Below, in pieces: positions 48,015-60,170 of a DNA stretch of 64,000 bases. Under the pieces are notes generated by a model. It was not told the origin of the DNA. It ran no database searches and saw only the letters and a list, made by a program, of their open reading frames with translations. Positions within the stretch are counted from its first letter, which is position 1, and each line of letters starts with the position of its first letter. The position numbers and the translations under genes were made by a program. The DNA comes from Paramacrobiotus metropolitanus (lineage: Eukaryota > Tardigrada > Eutardigrada > Parachela > Macrobiotidae). The DNA lies in assembly GCF_019649055.1 (NCBI RefSeq), contig NW_026570352.1:1-64000 (forward strand), read 5' to 3'.

Positions 48015-49803
48015 TCAACATGCGCAGTGAATAATTTGGCTCATGTTGTTGAGTGAGCGAAGAAACTGCTCATCGTTCGAGTACAGTTCCGTTGTGACCA
48101 AGGTAATAGTAGCGATAAATGCAATTATCTGTAAACCAAGCAGAACACATAATCATTACAAGCGCTAACTCGTCGAGTCGACGGGTCCAAAATTAACTGT
48201 TCACCTTAAAAATTAAGGCGCGGTTCAGATACATTGTACCACCGGCTTTTATTCCCAGCTTCAGGTTTTCTTCGCTCAGCAAGAGGCTTTTCAGATGAAT
48301 CATGACTTCTTCTCGCTATGTAAAAACAACCTTTTCCCATCTTCGTAGTAACAACGAGGCACTCATGTTTTCGTGGCATAAAAAGCTGCGCACAACGGCA
48401 CAAGTACCTGCTCTGCTGATAAGTGGTAAACGACGTCGTTGAGAATGCTGGTTACGATCCCACTGATTCGACGGCCCTGTAAAAGTGTGAACGGTTCTAC
48501 TTACAGTTTTGTCAATATTGTCAGAAGCTTTAGAAAATCGGATCATTCAACGGCAAACAATTAACACACTTCAACATACTGCGTGATACGGCACCCCACA
48601 CACAGCTGTATATCTGTAGTATGTATTTTTAAAATTAACGTTTTCACATTTACTTATTTTCTTTGTTTTTCGCCAGTTAAAAAAATGTTTACATATAACT
48701 GTATTTCCGCGCCGGAATAGAACGGTAAATATTTCTCTGAAAGCGCGCTTAATTTTTCATTTCTCTTTACAACATACAATATGTATGTTTTCCTTTCCGG
48801 TCCCCTGATTTAGCACGATACCTGCTCGTCAATGCCCAGTACCGGTACACAAAATATAACAAGAAAACATCCACATAGGAGCACCCCGCCCAGACTGGAA
48901 TAATCCGGCTCGTGCGATAAAATCTTGGCAGCCGCCATGAAACCCAACATCGTCAGGGCATCTAAGCCGAACGCTAGGGCCGATACCCACTGAAACGCCA
49001 CACTTATATGCATCGCGAACTTGTGCAAATTTCGTCGCAGCTGAATAAGCTCCCTTGAATTCTTGTATCTGTCCTGTCTGCACCAGTTTATAAGGCGAGG
49101 TCATCAGTATTTGTTGCAGCCGGTCCTCGTACAAATCGATTCCCAGTTTCAGTACACAACCTTGCATAAGAAAGAGCGCTTGCGGCAACATGGAGAACGC
49201 GATCGGTATGATGCCAAACACGAGCCACAGCAGATAAAATTTCCAGCGCTTCCATACTGCACCGAGCTGTGCGAGGGTGTGGCTGTCTTCTGAGAAACGG
49301 TTCAGTGTAAAAGATAGATAATAGTGATTAACCAACCACGTGATAAAGTCCCATCCGATATAGAGGACCATCAATATAGCGATGCTAAACAGGAGTAACT
49401 TAATGCGTTTATATGTAACCGAGGTAGTGAACCGATGGGCGCAGACAACATTGAGTAAATCGTTGGCCAGCGGTTGAAGTGCCGCTAACTCCTGCTGCCG
49501 TAGGCGGAAAGCCAAAAGAACCAAAGAGCCGCGAGCCGGTTTCATGATGTCCTGAATGTAGTTGAAAAAATCGGATAACAACATGCGCTTGCGGTCCACT
49601 TCCGAATCCGTGGAAAGGATTAATCGTAAAACGTAAATGCTGCTAATAGTGAAGCCGCCTAAGATAAGGCTGCTGTGCAGAGCCTGGTGGAAAAACTGCC
49701 GGCATGGTCGACGACTGGTGGTAGCGATTATTAGGCGCATGCCCAAGACAGATTGAAGAAGATCGATTATTGTCAAGGTAGCCGATGCATCGGTATAAAC
49801 CAT
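48015..49803 (-). pseudogene. Gustatory-receptor-like gene A (one frameshift)
   Basis: Exons 49803-48822, 48315-48205 and 48128-48015. Exon 1 encodes helices 1-6 (for example RWKFYLLWLVFGIIPIAFSM), exon 2 is 111 bases (LLLSEENLKLGIKAGGTMYL), and exon 3 carries helix 7 (IIAFIATITLVTTELY) and the stop. The structure and the AGG-hydrophobic-T...EL ending correspond to the arthropod Gr/Or superfamily C-terminus. Exon 1 is 982 bases, one more than a multiple of three. Near 49060 the frame passes from SPYKLVQTGQ to NSRELIQLRRNLHKFAMHIS, which continues the homology. One extra base therefore breaks it, unless this is an assembly error. Everything else is intact, including a GTATCG donor. Confidence 0.75.
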
Positions 49804-50481
49804 TGTACATATATGATATATTTTAATAAGTTTGGGGCAGCGGAAGTTTGTTTAACTTAAGAATTTCGTCGCTACAGTCTTACAGGTACAGGTATACCAA
49901 GGAACAAGTCAGTTGAACACATCTGTTACGAAATCATTTTTCCCGTTTTACTGACCGTATTCAAACATTGTCTCCACTGGGAGTTTTCTTAGCTTCCAGT
50001 TTCAGTGGGCGAAATGAAAATGCATGATCGGATATCAAGAGCCAATTTAATCCATGTCTAATTTTCACAGTGAGCAGAAGTCGAAAACTGTTTTTAAGCT
50101 TCTGATCATCACGATTATAGTCGAAACATGGGTAGAGGCAGTCAAAATGGTGTTGCATAGGTGGTATTAGGAGTTAAAGGTGGTAAAAAGATGTACTTGG
50201 ATCCAACAAGATAGTACGGTGGTATAAAGATGGTATATACATGTATACGGAGCTTTTGTTTATTTTCATACATATTACTGTTTGTTCTATACGTTCACCT
50301 TATTCCGTATTATGGTTTGTCCTGTACATGTAAATAATATAGGCAATTGCATATCATAACAGGATTACAATTCACGAGATTCAGGGCATGTTCTAAGACC
50401 ACACCGTGGTCATGGTATTGCGGGGATGCTTATACAAAGATAATGTTGGTCGGAGGAATCTTTGAGCATTCGTTTTGCATT

Positions 50482-52292
50482 TCACTCTCCTTTCACGCTG
50501 TAGTTTGCTTTATTGGCGCAAACACATTTTACAATTGTTGCGAGTTGAAGTGGTTGATATGGTTCCTGATTATTGGGAAGAAATTTCGACGCTATGATGA
50601 TCACTGTTGCAATAAACGCAAATATCTGTAAAGCAAAGAAAAAAATCTGAAGCACAGAGTACGGTAAATTCTAATGGGATGGAAAACTAGCATGCAGTAA
50701 CAGTACATAACAATCTATAGTAATGGTGGTGAACAGTGTTTAAACGAAATTCGAAGATCAAACCTTATAGATTGTCGCATAGTTAAATTGCAATAGCACC
50801 CCGGCGGTGATTCCCATCTTCATATGTTCTTCGCTAAGCAGCAGGCCGTGCATACGATCTGAAATCCTCCCTCGCTAAGAGAACAACAGAATAATTTCTC
50901 ACCTAGTCTGCTAGTCAAGATGTTGTCGTGTAACCCACCTGTGCAACTGCACTGCAATCCATTGTTTTATTGAGCGCTAGTGCCACCGTTCGGTTGATTC
51001 GTTCGCTCTGCAACCAGGCACTTCAAATACACGATCGGCGTTTTTAACCAAGCGCAGTCAATTATTTAATTAGGTAAGCCGGATAAATAAGCAGCTACGT
51101 TACACATGTTTTTAAAAAACTTGAGCTTATTGGTTGTTGGCATTGTATTCATTGTAGTATCCAATTGCCACTTTTCTGTTAAAATTCAGAAGCTGCCAAA
51201 TTTAAGCAATTTCAGTGCTAAAGTAATTTTTAATAACTACAACGTTCGATGAATCATTATTACCTGCTTATTTAGATCAAGTACTGGCGTACAAAAAATA
51301 ACCATAAAGAATCCGTAAATGACCGCTCCAGCTACTCCATAATAGTCAGGACTGTGGGATAGAATATTGGACACTCCTATGTATCCCACCATAGTCACGG
51401 CGTCAGCGCACAAGGCCAAACCGGAGATCCATTTGAATGACCTCTCCAATAAATTCGCAAAAGTATGTATGCGCTGACGCAGCCGGCATAATTTGGTCAA
51501 ATTTGCAAATATCTGGTCCTCCACAATGCCGAACCGCGCTGACCTCATCTTCTGCAGATTGTCCTCGTAAACGTCAGCCGTCATTTTGAGCACACTACCG
51601 TATGCGTGAAACATTATGAGCGGCAACATGGAAAAGAGTATAGGCAGCATGCCACATACCAGCCATAACATGTAAAATTTCCAGCGAGCAAATCCAAAAC
51701 CGAAATGAAGAAAGATTGTGCTGTTATCAGACAAACCGGCAAGGCTGAACGTTCCGGTAACGAAACTGCCGGTCCAAATGCTAAAATCCCAGAAGATAAA
51801 AATTAGCACCATTCCGATTATGCACACTATGCGGAGACGAACCAGTTTAATCGAGAACGATGCTTCGAACGAGAAATTCTGTTCTATCTCATGCAAAATG
51901 CTCTTGGCGAGAGAATACAAGGAAGTGAAGGAGCGCTTCCTAATGTAGAAAGCTGTGAGAATCAGCAGCGCTCGAGCAGGCTGCAAGATTTCTTGAATGT
52001 AGTAGAATAAACTCAAGAGCCGTTCTCGCTGATCAGATTCACGGTCGCTTGCAGTTGCTAGAATACAACGAGCGAGATAAATAAATGTAAAACATAGAGC
52101 GCTCATAATGAGCCCAATATGAAAAAAACCGTGGAAAGTGAAATGTACTGGATTTTGCGCAGTTGTCGGTGGCCGTTCGACACCGAGAGCTACGTGGAGG
52201 TAATCAATGAGATTCGAAATAAGTCGTGCCTGACATATCGGACCGCTCTTCATTCTAGTACGAGGAAGGTCACTTATCAAGCGCTCGGGCAC
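50482..52292 (-). CDS. Gustatory-receptor-like seven-helix protein B (intact)
   Basis: Exons 52292-51264 (1029 bases), 50874-50764 (111) and 50625-50482 (144) join in phase 0, giving 427 residues plus stop. Seven hydrophobic segments are visible: helix 1 near GLIMSALCFTFIYLARCIL, helix 3 near IVCIIGMVLIFIFWD, helix 4 near FYMLWLVCGMLPILFSMLP, helix 5 near WISGLALCADAVTMVGYIG, helix 6 near AVIYGFFMVIFCTPVL, and helix 7 in the last exon, IFAFIATVIIIASKF. A phase-0 intron just before helix 7 is a hallmark of arthropod gustatory receptors. The TY...QF motif is replaced by TV...KF. It presumably acts as a chemosensory ligand-gated channel in sensory membranes (family knowledge; ligand unknown). 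It is the most divergent of the cluster. Confidence 0.8.
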
Positions 52293-52930
52293 TTGTTATT
52301 TAAAACAATACACTTGAAAAAAGCGTCCTGATATGAAAAGTAACGTTGCAGTATGAACTATGAACAGATCTTCCTTTGGGGCACTTTTTAAAGTCATGAA
52401 AACGTTGGCGCTGAAAAAAACATACCTTTGTCCTGAGAGATATGAAAATTGACACTCCCTGGAGGATCGCAGAACACTTTTATTTCAAAGCGGGTGCAAT
52501 ACGAAATAATGGAAAATTGCGCTCAGCCTTCGAGATCTTCAGGTGCACCGTGCACAGGCTGCATTGTGACACAGATGAACAGACTTTGCGATTGCAATGT
52601 ATTGGATTAAGTTACGTTCTGTGATTCTACTCGTATCTTACGTAAACATGTAGGTTATGCATGATCTATTGTCACTACTGGGTATTTATCGCACAGATCG
52701 TATTCGATATGATAGTCTTAATGGAGAGATCAACAATAATGCTCCTCTTAAGTAGCTGTTAAAGATGGCTACGCCGCGGGTGTTTTCGGTTTGCAGCTTT
52801 GCACCACGGCACACTGAAATGAGATTTTTGGCAAATTGTACGAAGATACATTGTACTGCATATCTTCTCATTGCTTCAAGATGTGGCAACTTCACTGAAG
52901 CAAGCATACGAGCAGCGTTCCTATAATTGT

Positions 52931-53403
52931 TACCGTAATTATCGAATTTGTGGTTCCCCGCAAGAAGAGCCCTTGAAATAAGCCCCCCTCCCCGTTCCTG
53001 TTTGAAAATAATGCCACCCCCCGAAATTACGCCCAGGGGGCGTTATTAAATGCCAAGCGCTGCAAAATGATAGGTACACCGCAATTATCGCCTAAGAATT
53101 GTTGTAATTTGATGGGGACATCAACATAATGTGATGTTTGTTGGGAAACAGTTCTTAGGTAGGAATAGGCTCCAAAATGTTGTTCGTGAGGTCATGTAAT
53201 TGCATATACCGGTATAGCTATTGCGTTCAGTTTCACTAGAGCTGGATGCGCGTTTGTTTGAAATAATTGTCCCCTTCCAAAATATGCCGTTTGAAAAATA
53301 ATGCCACCCCCCGAAATTGCGCCCCCTCCATTAAATAAGCCCCCCTCCTCTATGACCTTCGAATTATTTGCACCCCAGGGCCACAAATTCGATAATTACG
53401 GTA
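52931..53403. mobile_element. 473-bp TIR element between receptor genes B and C
   Basis: Perfect 23-base inverted ends lie at 52931-52953 and 53381-53403, beginning TACCGTAATTATCG. Near both ends is the C-rich repeated motif AATGCCACCCCCCGAAATT (about 53008 and 53301) and AATAAGCCCCCCTCC, here as direct repeats. Outer TA dinucleotides may be the target duplication. Non-coding MITE. Confidence 0.8.
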
Positions 53404-53601
53404 TATATGTCGTAAATTGTCGGAATACTGTAAATAAAGTTGCTTTGACCAAATACTGTAGAATTATTTGACTGCGAAATGTAAACGGACTGATTAGAGC
53501 AAATCAGTAGATCCCTTCACGCTTTTGAAAACATTGCAGAAATTAAGAAAACCAATATTGGTAAAAAATTGATGTTTCAGTACTTTGGCATCAGCTGTTT
53601 T

Positions 53602-55645
53602 TTAAAGGCAAACACACTGCACAATCTGACTCTTATTCAAAGGAGGAGGAAGGCGTTCCGCTGACAGTTCGGTTGAAACCAGTGTGATAGTTGCGATGAG
53701 AGCAAAGACCTGTAAAGAATACTGATGTTCACTTTTTTTATCAAAATCGAAATCATGCAAGCAGAACGCCGAAGAAAAGCAACATGAGCCATGACAAGCA
53801 TGAACCAAGAGTTCTCCACGTACGAACGCTAACCTTCAAGATATGTATATGGTTCAGATCCATTGTCCCACCGGCTTGAATATTCATTTTCAAATGCTTC
53901 TCATTAAGCAACAGCGTGTTGACGTAAACAGCAATTTCGTCCGCCTAAACCGTCGACAAGAACATTATTATGACCAGTGTGACCAGCCACACAGCCCCAT
54001 GTGAGCTATATTAAGATACAGCCTGGCGTAAACAAGATCATTAGCCACAAAGAGAACTGAGGGAATTTCATTTAGTTCTATATTTGGGCATAAGTTGATA
54101 AGGCCTGAATTGACACATTTCCAGTCTTCTCTGTATCTCTTGTTATGTCGTTTTAATGTTGTTATTGAGTAATCTAAGGCTTTGAAAGTTTCCAGAAGTT
54201 TCTTAATGTGGATGTTTATCCGAATGTGGCTGGCTATATAAGAGCCAAGCTTGCCAATGCTAGATGGTCCACTCTGGTTTAGTCCACTGGAAGTCATCTA
54301 GCAGTCATTTGAATTGTGTTTCGTAAATAAAGTCTCAAAATCCACGTCGGGATTTCTACGTTAGACTTAGCTACGTACAGTGCCAGGGGCAGCACGTAAC
54401 GTTAGTGGAGTTTATAACGTAACACCAGGAGCATAAAGAACATTTAAAAGTTTGACAAACCGAGGAAACGCCTTGGCATACCTCTTGCGGTTTCGAGCAC
54501 GAGAGTACTGCATTGAGAAAAAATAGTTATTATCCCGCAAATTCGTCGACTCTGCATATAAAGAATACATACGCTAGCTTTCAGTTATGGTACGTATTTC
54601 GTAGTAATATTATTCGATTTTTGTAAATTATCGCAGACCTGTTCTTCGATTCCAAGCACCGGTATGCAGAACAGCACTAAGAAACAACCGTATATCAGCA
54701 CCCCAATCAAATTAAAATATTCCGGATCATGCGACACAGTACATTGGACGCAGCCATACAGCCAAGCATCATCACACCATCGGTAGCAAAAGCGAACATA
54801 GAGATCCAATGGAAGATGCCACTGATTTGCTCCGAGAAGGCGTATATGCATCTGCGTAATTCCACGAGGTCTCTGACCTTGCTAACAACATGCGGCTGAT
54901 CGATGTCGGGCGGCGCCAAGAGACTGAGCTCGGTTAGCTGAAACTCGTAAAGGTCCACGCTGATTTGCAGGAGGTAGCCCTATCCAAGAAATAGAATCTG
55001 CGGCAGCATGGCAATCATTAAAGGAAGAAATCCACAAAAAAGCCATATCAAATAGAATTTCCAGCGCACGAGAACAAGGCCTAACTGGGCAAAGGTTTTG
55101 CTCTGTTTCAATAACTGGTCCAACGCGAAGTTGCCCAGAGTGTAGTTATGCGACCAGTTTTTCAAATCCCATACAAAGTAAACAATCACGGTGCTGAATA
55201 TGCAACCAAGGAGTATGCGAATCCTTGTAATGGTTGTTGATGGTTTGAAATATGGGTTTCTGTCTATCTTACTGAGGAGTTTTTCCGTCAATGGTCGCAG
55301 AAGCGTTATATTGTTTTGCTGCAGACAGAATGCCGCCAGAACCAAGGCCGCTTTCGCCTGTCGTATAATGTCTTGGAAGTCGTCGAGGAGATCCAATAGC
55401 TGTATTTCTCGATGACCGCCATTTTTTGCTGTTTCGAGAAGCAATCGCACAAAATAGACGATTGAGATGACAAGAGCTGCCAATATTAGCAGAATATGTA
55501 ACGTGCGATGAAATATCCGCGAGCAAGAAGAGCGTTGCGATTTGGTAGGCGGCGAACCGATGCCCAGCAAGAGGTGGGTATAATTTATTAACACTACAAC
55601 GTACCGGGCAACCTGGTTATTCACTGCAGCAGTTTGCGGCGCCAT
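53602..55645 (-). pseudogene. Gustatory-receptor-like gene C (nonsense and 2-bp insertion)
   Basis: Exons 55645-54639, 53944-53834 (111 bases) and 53709-53602. It is closely related to gene D: VIVYFVWDLKNW, FARFG or FAQLG...VRWKFYL, and the last exon VFALIATITLVSTEL. In exon 1 a Tyr codon of D is TAG here (ILFLG then stop, about 54980). Further on, a 2-base insertion (TG) after AASNVL near 54732 shifts the frame before SHDPEYFNLIGVLIYG. Exon 1 is 1007 bases, consistent with +2. Exons 2 and 3 remain open. Intron 1 has received a solo LTR. The stop and frameshift make it a recent pseudogene. The region upstream of the start (FRLFVSG before MAP) also matches D. Confidence 0.85.
53978..54424 (+). 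mobile_element. Solo LTR (447 bp) inside intron 1 of receptor gene C
   Basis: The sequence begins TGTGACC and ends GTAACA and is flanked by the 4-base direct repeat CCAG (53974-53977 and 54425-54428). Inside, in plus orientation, are a TATA-like TATATAAGAG near 54233 and an AATAAA at about 54326, spaced as in the U3-R of an LTR. No retroelement coding sequence adjoins, so it is a solo LTR left by recombination. The minus-strand frame at 54297-53968 is antisense to it and is not a gene. Confidence 0.75.
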
Positions 55646-55649
55646 GCCG

Positions 55650-56735
55650 CTGACAAATAGCCGAAATGGTGGAAACGGATTGACACTGAAAATTCATATT
55701 CTTCACAGTCACCGCAAAAATACAGAACCTATACGAACATACAGAGTATCTGTACTTGACCGTTTGTAGTTTGTAAAGGTAATTCTCTATGAAGGTGCGC
55801 ATCTCCGCTTGTATAAAAAACAATTACCTAATAATACCAAAAAGCTTTTATACGTTCCCGCCAGGGAATATGGTACCCAACTGTGGGAAACAAACGTTCA
55901 ACGAATAAAGCCCTGTGGAATCCGAAATACGGCGTCGCATTACCGCAGGACATGCAACCATGGGAAAACCAGAGCGTGGAAGAATTAGTAGCGGAGTATG
56001 CATTATCATGGATGGAGGTGCAATTTCAGTAATTTCAATATTGGTATCCACCATGCGGAAGCTGTGGGACGATGACCGAATAATGACATAATGAAGATAT
56101 CTATAGATTCATACACTCTTACGCATTTTTTTTCCGGAAATTATCTCCTAATTCAAGGTTCACATTTCAGAACCGTTCATATTTTTAAAAACTCTAGCGT
56201 TCACCAAAGTGGGTCACCTACACTTTAAAAAAAAATTGTTCGGTCTTTCAGAACGTTTTAAAAAAGTTTTTAGGTATTCAGTACTTTAGCTCTTAAGTAT
56301 GTGGAAATTTCTAGAAACATCTAGAATGATCGAAACATACAGATTTACAACTTAGCAACATAATATGAAGCGACACAAGTAGAAACCAGCATAATCGCTG
56401 CAAAACGCATTTTACAGTACAGAGCAAAATATGGTCCGGGGGGACTGGGGGGGGCCAAATCGACTTTTCAACGCTATACTATAGAGAAATAGTGCTCTAC
56501 CACCCTGTGGTGTCGGTGGTCAGTTTGGTCAACCGTAGGCCGTACAGTGTCCAAAATTGCGTCACCCTGTTTTCTTTGTGCAGCGCAACAACAGCAGTGT
56601 GAATATAAACTTGCTGTAAATTTTTGCGGACGGCAGCGCTCGTTTGTTTGCATGCGCAATGGTTTGTTTTATTTGTTTATACTATTTATACAAGTTCTAA
56701 CACTTTTAGTTACTAGTTTTTACTTGATTATTGGT
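55650..56735. other. No recognisable gene
   Basis: Upstream of receptor gene C. The block about 56378-56412 (AGTAGAAACCAGCATAATCG) recurs in inverted form near 57620-57588, so 56.3-57.6 kb may be one inverted-repeat element. Confidence 0.4.
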
Positions 56736-56740
56736 GGCAA

Positions 56741-57193
56741 ATGGCGTTCACAGCGCGTCAGCTGCTGCAAAACATTTTCGAGGAGAATGAACGAGAGGAG
56801 CTTTTGCCCTATACTGAGAGCAGCACGAATCTGGATGTGTCTGATATCTGCGACACGGATGGCATGTCAAACCTGTTTGACGGGGACCTGAGTAGCAGTC
56901 TGGAGCAGGAGGATGAAGGCGACTCTGCGGAGGAAACCCCAGCCATGACACAGGGACCTCCGGCTGCTGTGCAGCCTCCCTCCACTTCATTATTTTTCGA
57001 ATTTTTTCTTGTGCAAACTCTTTTTGGTCAGTGGTCCCCTAGCAAGAATGGACAAATTATGCTCGCTGACAATAAAACTGAGCTTAATTCCCTTTATTTT
57101 AGCATTTCCAGTCATGCAATAACTGGGTTTAAGAAATTGGCCACTGGTCACTTGGCCATGCGCTACATGCTGGACAGCTGCGTTCATCCCTAA
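56741..57193 (+). CDS. Acidic ORF inside a probable transposon remnant
   Basis: An ATG opens 150 codons: MAFTARQLLQNIFEENEREE, then an acidic Ser/Asp-rich stretch (DICDTDGMSNLFDGDL, EDEGDSAEE), a Pro-rich linker, and a tail of different character ending SCVHP. An acidic N-terminus of this kind followed by an abrupt change is what a deletion derivative of a piggyBac-type transposase looks like, but no catalytic residues are present, so this is only a suggestion. Inverted copies of AGTAGAAACCARCATAATCG flank it at about 56.39 and 57.61 kb, and a TGACC-NNN-GGTCA motif lies downstream (57263-57275). It is the longest non-receptor frame between receptor genes C and D. Confidence 0.35.
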   Translation: MAFTARQLLQNIFEENEREELLPYTESSTNLDVSDICDTDGMSNLFDGDLSSSLEQEDEGDSAEETPAMTQGPPAAVQPPSTSLFFEFFLVQTLFGQWSPSKNGQIMLADNKTELNSLYFSISSHAITGFKKLATGHLAMRYMLDSCVHP

Positions 57194-57199
57194 GAATGT

Positions 57200-57940
57200 A
57201 AACAACAATTAAAGGATTTTTTACGCGTATTTTATGGCAAAATACGGGTTTTTTTGTATGTCTGACCGGTGGTCATTTACGTGCTGGACATGGACGCACA
57301 TCGTCCGATTGACCATATCTCCGACGTAATTATTGTGAATTTTGTTTACAAGAAATTTAACAAAAAATAATTTTAGAAAATTATGAATTTCTTATTATGA
57401 ATATCCTTGATCTTAGTTTGTTTGCTCTTCGTTTTTCTCGTTTTTCTCAAAAAACTACTTTGGGGGCCGGGGAAGAAACTTCATACTAGCGTCCTGTGGC
57501 TATTTATGGTCCGATTTTAGGGGACTTTTTTTTGTTCGAAAGATCTCCTTGAGATGTGTATGTTTATGTTGCTAAGTCAGTCCGACCGTTTTTTGCGATT
57601 ATGTTGGTTTCTACTTTTTCCACTCCATATACAAACAATGCTGCGAACTGTATAGAACACTAAACAGTTTACGCCCCTCTATTGTTCAGTGAATATTATT
57701 AAATATTTCAAGTCGATGAAGTGTTTTAAAATCCACGTTTCCAAATACTAAACTATCTGAATACATATCACATTAGCTTACTGTCTAAGCATCTACATAT
57801 TGAAAAACATATCTACAGTAAATATATATCTTACCTCCAGGTTTCTGCACCCTCAGAATTTCGAAAGTATTTAAAGTATTTAAATACCTGAATATCTTAC
57901 TGCTCAGAATTCTAAACATTTAAATATATTTCTGTTTCTA
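57200..57940. other. No recognisable gene
   Basis: AT-rich sequence with repeated TTTAAATAT and TATTTAAAG runs (57700-57940). The right inverted block of the possible 56.3-57.6 kb element lies here. Confidence 0.35.
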
Positions 57941-57944
57941 AATA

Positions 57945-59059
57945 CAGCCCTGCCGCGCCAAGTTTGGACAGTTTTCCCCAAAAATCAAAACAAGTCGTAC
58001 GTCAACAAATAAAAACTTATTTTATGTTTTTTGTATTCCCATATGTGTCCCACATATTTTGCACTCCAGGTTTCCACAATCATAGCTTGCTTCGAGTTAC
58101 AAAGATTTAAAACCAAAGCAGACCTGCTAAAAAAAAGCGGCTCGACCCATTTACTTTGATAGCCATCGTCCAGTTTAAAATTTGTTTAAAATTTCTTTTG
58201 CTACCGTAATGAAAAACCGTTGACTCTAAACTGTTTCTCACTCAATGCTCTTGAAAAAAAAGTTAGATACCAGTCGATTTTAACCAAGCCTGCGTGACCT
58301 TTGCAGTCAAACTGCGGGTACTGCTAAATTTTAGGGTGACCTTCTTTGCATGCTGGCAGTACAGCCGCGAGGTGTCATATATGACTGTTTTTGAGCAATT
58401 GGTGTTTGAGGAGTGATGGGCGTTAATTTAAATTATTCTATTTTCAGAATAAGTCCGAGCAGGTCTGTCCCGAGAAAGTAAAACAACAAAGATAACATTT
58501 TTTAACTCCAGCTTTGCCGAGTTGGGCTGCCATTTATTTGACACACTCGTCTCCCCGCCTGTGTAGTATATAATCGTCAAAAGTTTAAAAAAGTCTAGTA
58601 TCATCCATGTGTCATGCATGGATAACATAAACTCACCCTTACCAACGCTTGTGCGCTAGGCAACCCTATTGTTCGGAACGTGTATTATAACATACAAGTC
58701 TATGGGAGCGACTCACTGTTTCAAAGTCACCGTGAGCGCCGGTAACCGAAGCTTCTTTTACTAACCCGTAATGGACACCTTTTGGGCCACTCAGCAGTTT
58801 TCACAAACGTCCCCAGAATTAGATTGCTTGGCGATGTTTTTAGAAGGGTATTTATAAGTATCCTGAAAACAGCCACCACCCCACCCCTTAACTCACCGCT
58901 TAGCTCGCTACTGGCATATTACACCGTATCGATTTTAATGGCGCTAGATCCGCAATAAAAAGTTGCACTAGAAAAGTGCAGGAACAAAGACAAAACAGTA
59001 CAAAGAAATATTTTATAATTTATTGCACGCAGCTGTCCAAACTTGGCGCGGCAGGGCTG
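57945..59059. mobile_element. 1.1-kb non-autonomous Tc1/mariner-type element
   Basis: Perfect inverted ends of 27 bases, beginning CAGCCCTGCCGCGCCAAG, lie at 57945-57971 and 59033-59059, flanked by TA on both sides. No transposase frame lies between; the largest interior frame (58628-58428, -) is short and unrelated. A diverged relative of the right end occurs near 61.15 kb, next to the large palindrome, so the family is present more than once. Confidence 0.85.
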
Positions 59060-59060
59060 T

Positions 59061-59515
59061 ACTTCTAAATATTTCTAAACGTTTCTAAATGTTTGTAAAT
59101 ACCTCGAAATCCAAGCCAGTATGTATCCAAGCCAAGCCAATCCTCATCCTTGTCACCTTAATGCTTCAGAGTATCAAAATATCTAAATATTTTGACACCT
59201 AAATATCTAAACTGCTAAACATCTAAACAGTTTAACATGCAGTAATAGCTAAAATCACCGCGCTTTTACGCATTTTGAAATCTTTGAATAATGTCTAAAC
59301 CGTTTTGAACTTCGTTATCTCCTTCGTGTTTCCATACCTAAAACACAGCTGGTGGCGCGCTAGCGCCACCGATAATTGTAATATAATAATTATTACGTAA
59401 CTATCATTATGAAGTATGCCACCTCAACGATTAATATGTGTCTGAATCTTTTATGCTAAGTGGTGTTTAATGTTTTTTTAATGAGCTGTTAATGGGATAA
59501 GTGTACTGACCGATG

Positions 59516-59561
<46 letters not shown>

Positions 59562-60160
59562 CTTTCCTTCCGGTCCGAAACTGATTGTCGTCAATATTCA
59601 ATAATACGGCACGGTGTGAAGTGCTACTGGCACTGCGGTCTGCGTATGTTTAACTAGCACTGCTTAATTATAATTATGAATAAGTCTATAGCACCAATAT
59701 CATTATCGCTACTTCGATATTGGCTTTCGATTGATAAAAGTGCATGCAGTATTGGAATCGTTATAGATGATTTGTTATTCAGTGTTTGCACGCGGTCAGT
59801 CTAATTGATGCTACGAACTTAAATATAAAAATAATAATTTCCATTAGTAAATTAAATTTAATTAAATAAAAATCCATAATTTCCATCTAAAAATCCATCA
59901 TGCGATCTATAATTTCCATCTAAAATTATAGATAGCACGCACTCTGTATTTAGCGCAAAATTTTGTGTGCCGTTGTGTGCCGATGTGTGCCGTCGTATGG
60001 AGTTTAATGTGACCTAAAGTACTGACCAATCTGTACTGAGAGTACTTTGCATAAAGTACTGACTGTTCACCGATTCACGGATTCACGGGGTGCGGGAAGT
60101 ATAAAGTACTTACTGGCAGTACTTTACGTAAAGTACTGACCAACCTGTACTGAGAGTACC
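59061..60160. other. AT-rich spacer, no gene
   Basis: Contains TCTAAAT-type runs and, at about 60013-60160, two degenerate copies of a unit containing AAAGTACTGACCAATCTGTACTGAGAGTAC. No coding frame of note. Confidence 0.45.
59519..59560. repeat. (TA)n microsatellite
   Basis: About 21 uninterrupted TA units. Confidence 0.95.
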
Positions 60161-60170
60161 TTGACCTTGC

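Noticed and set aside
53968-54297. 109-codon minus-strand frame inside the receptor C intron
   Set aside because: It lies antisense within the solo LTR and has no coding partner.
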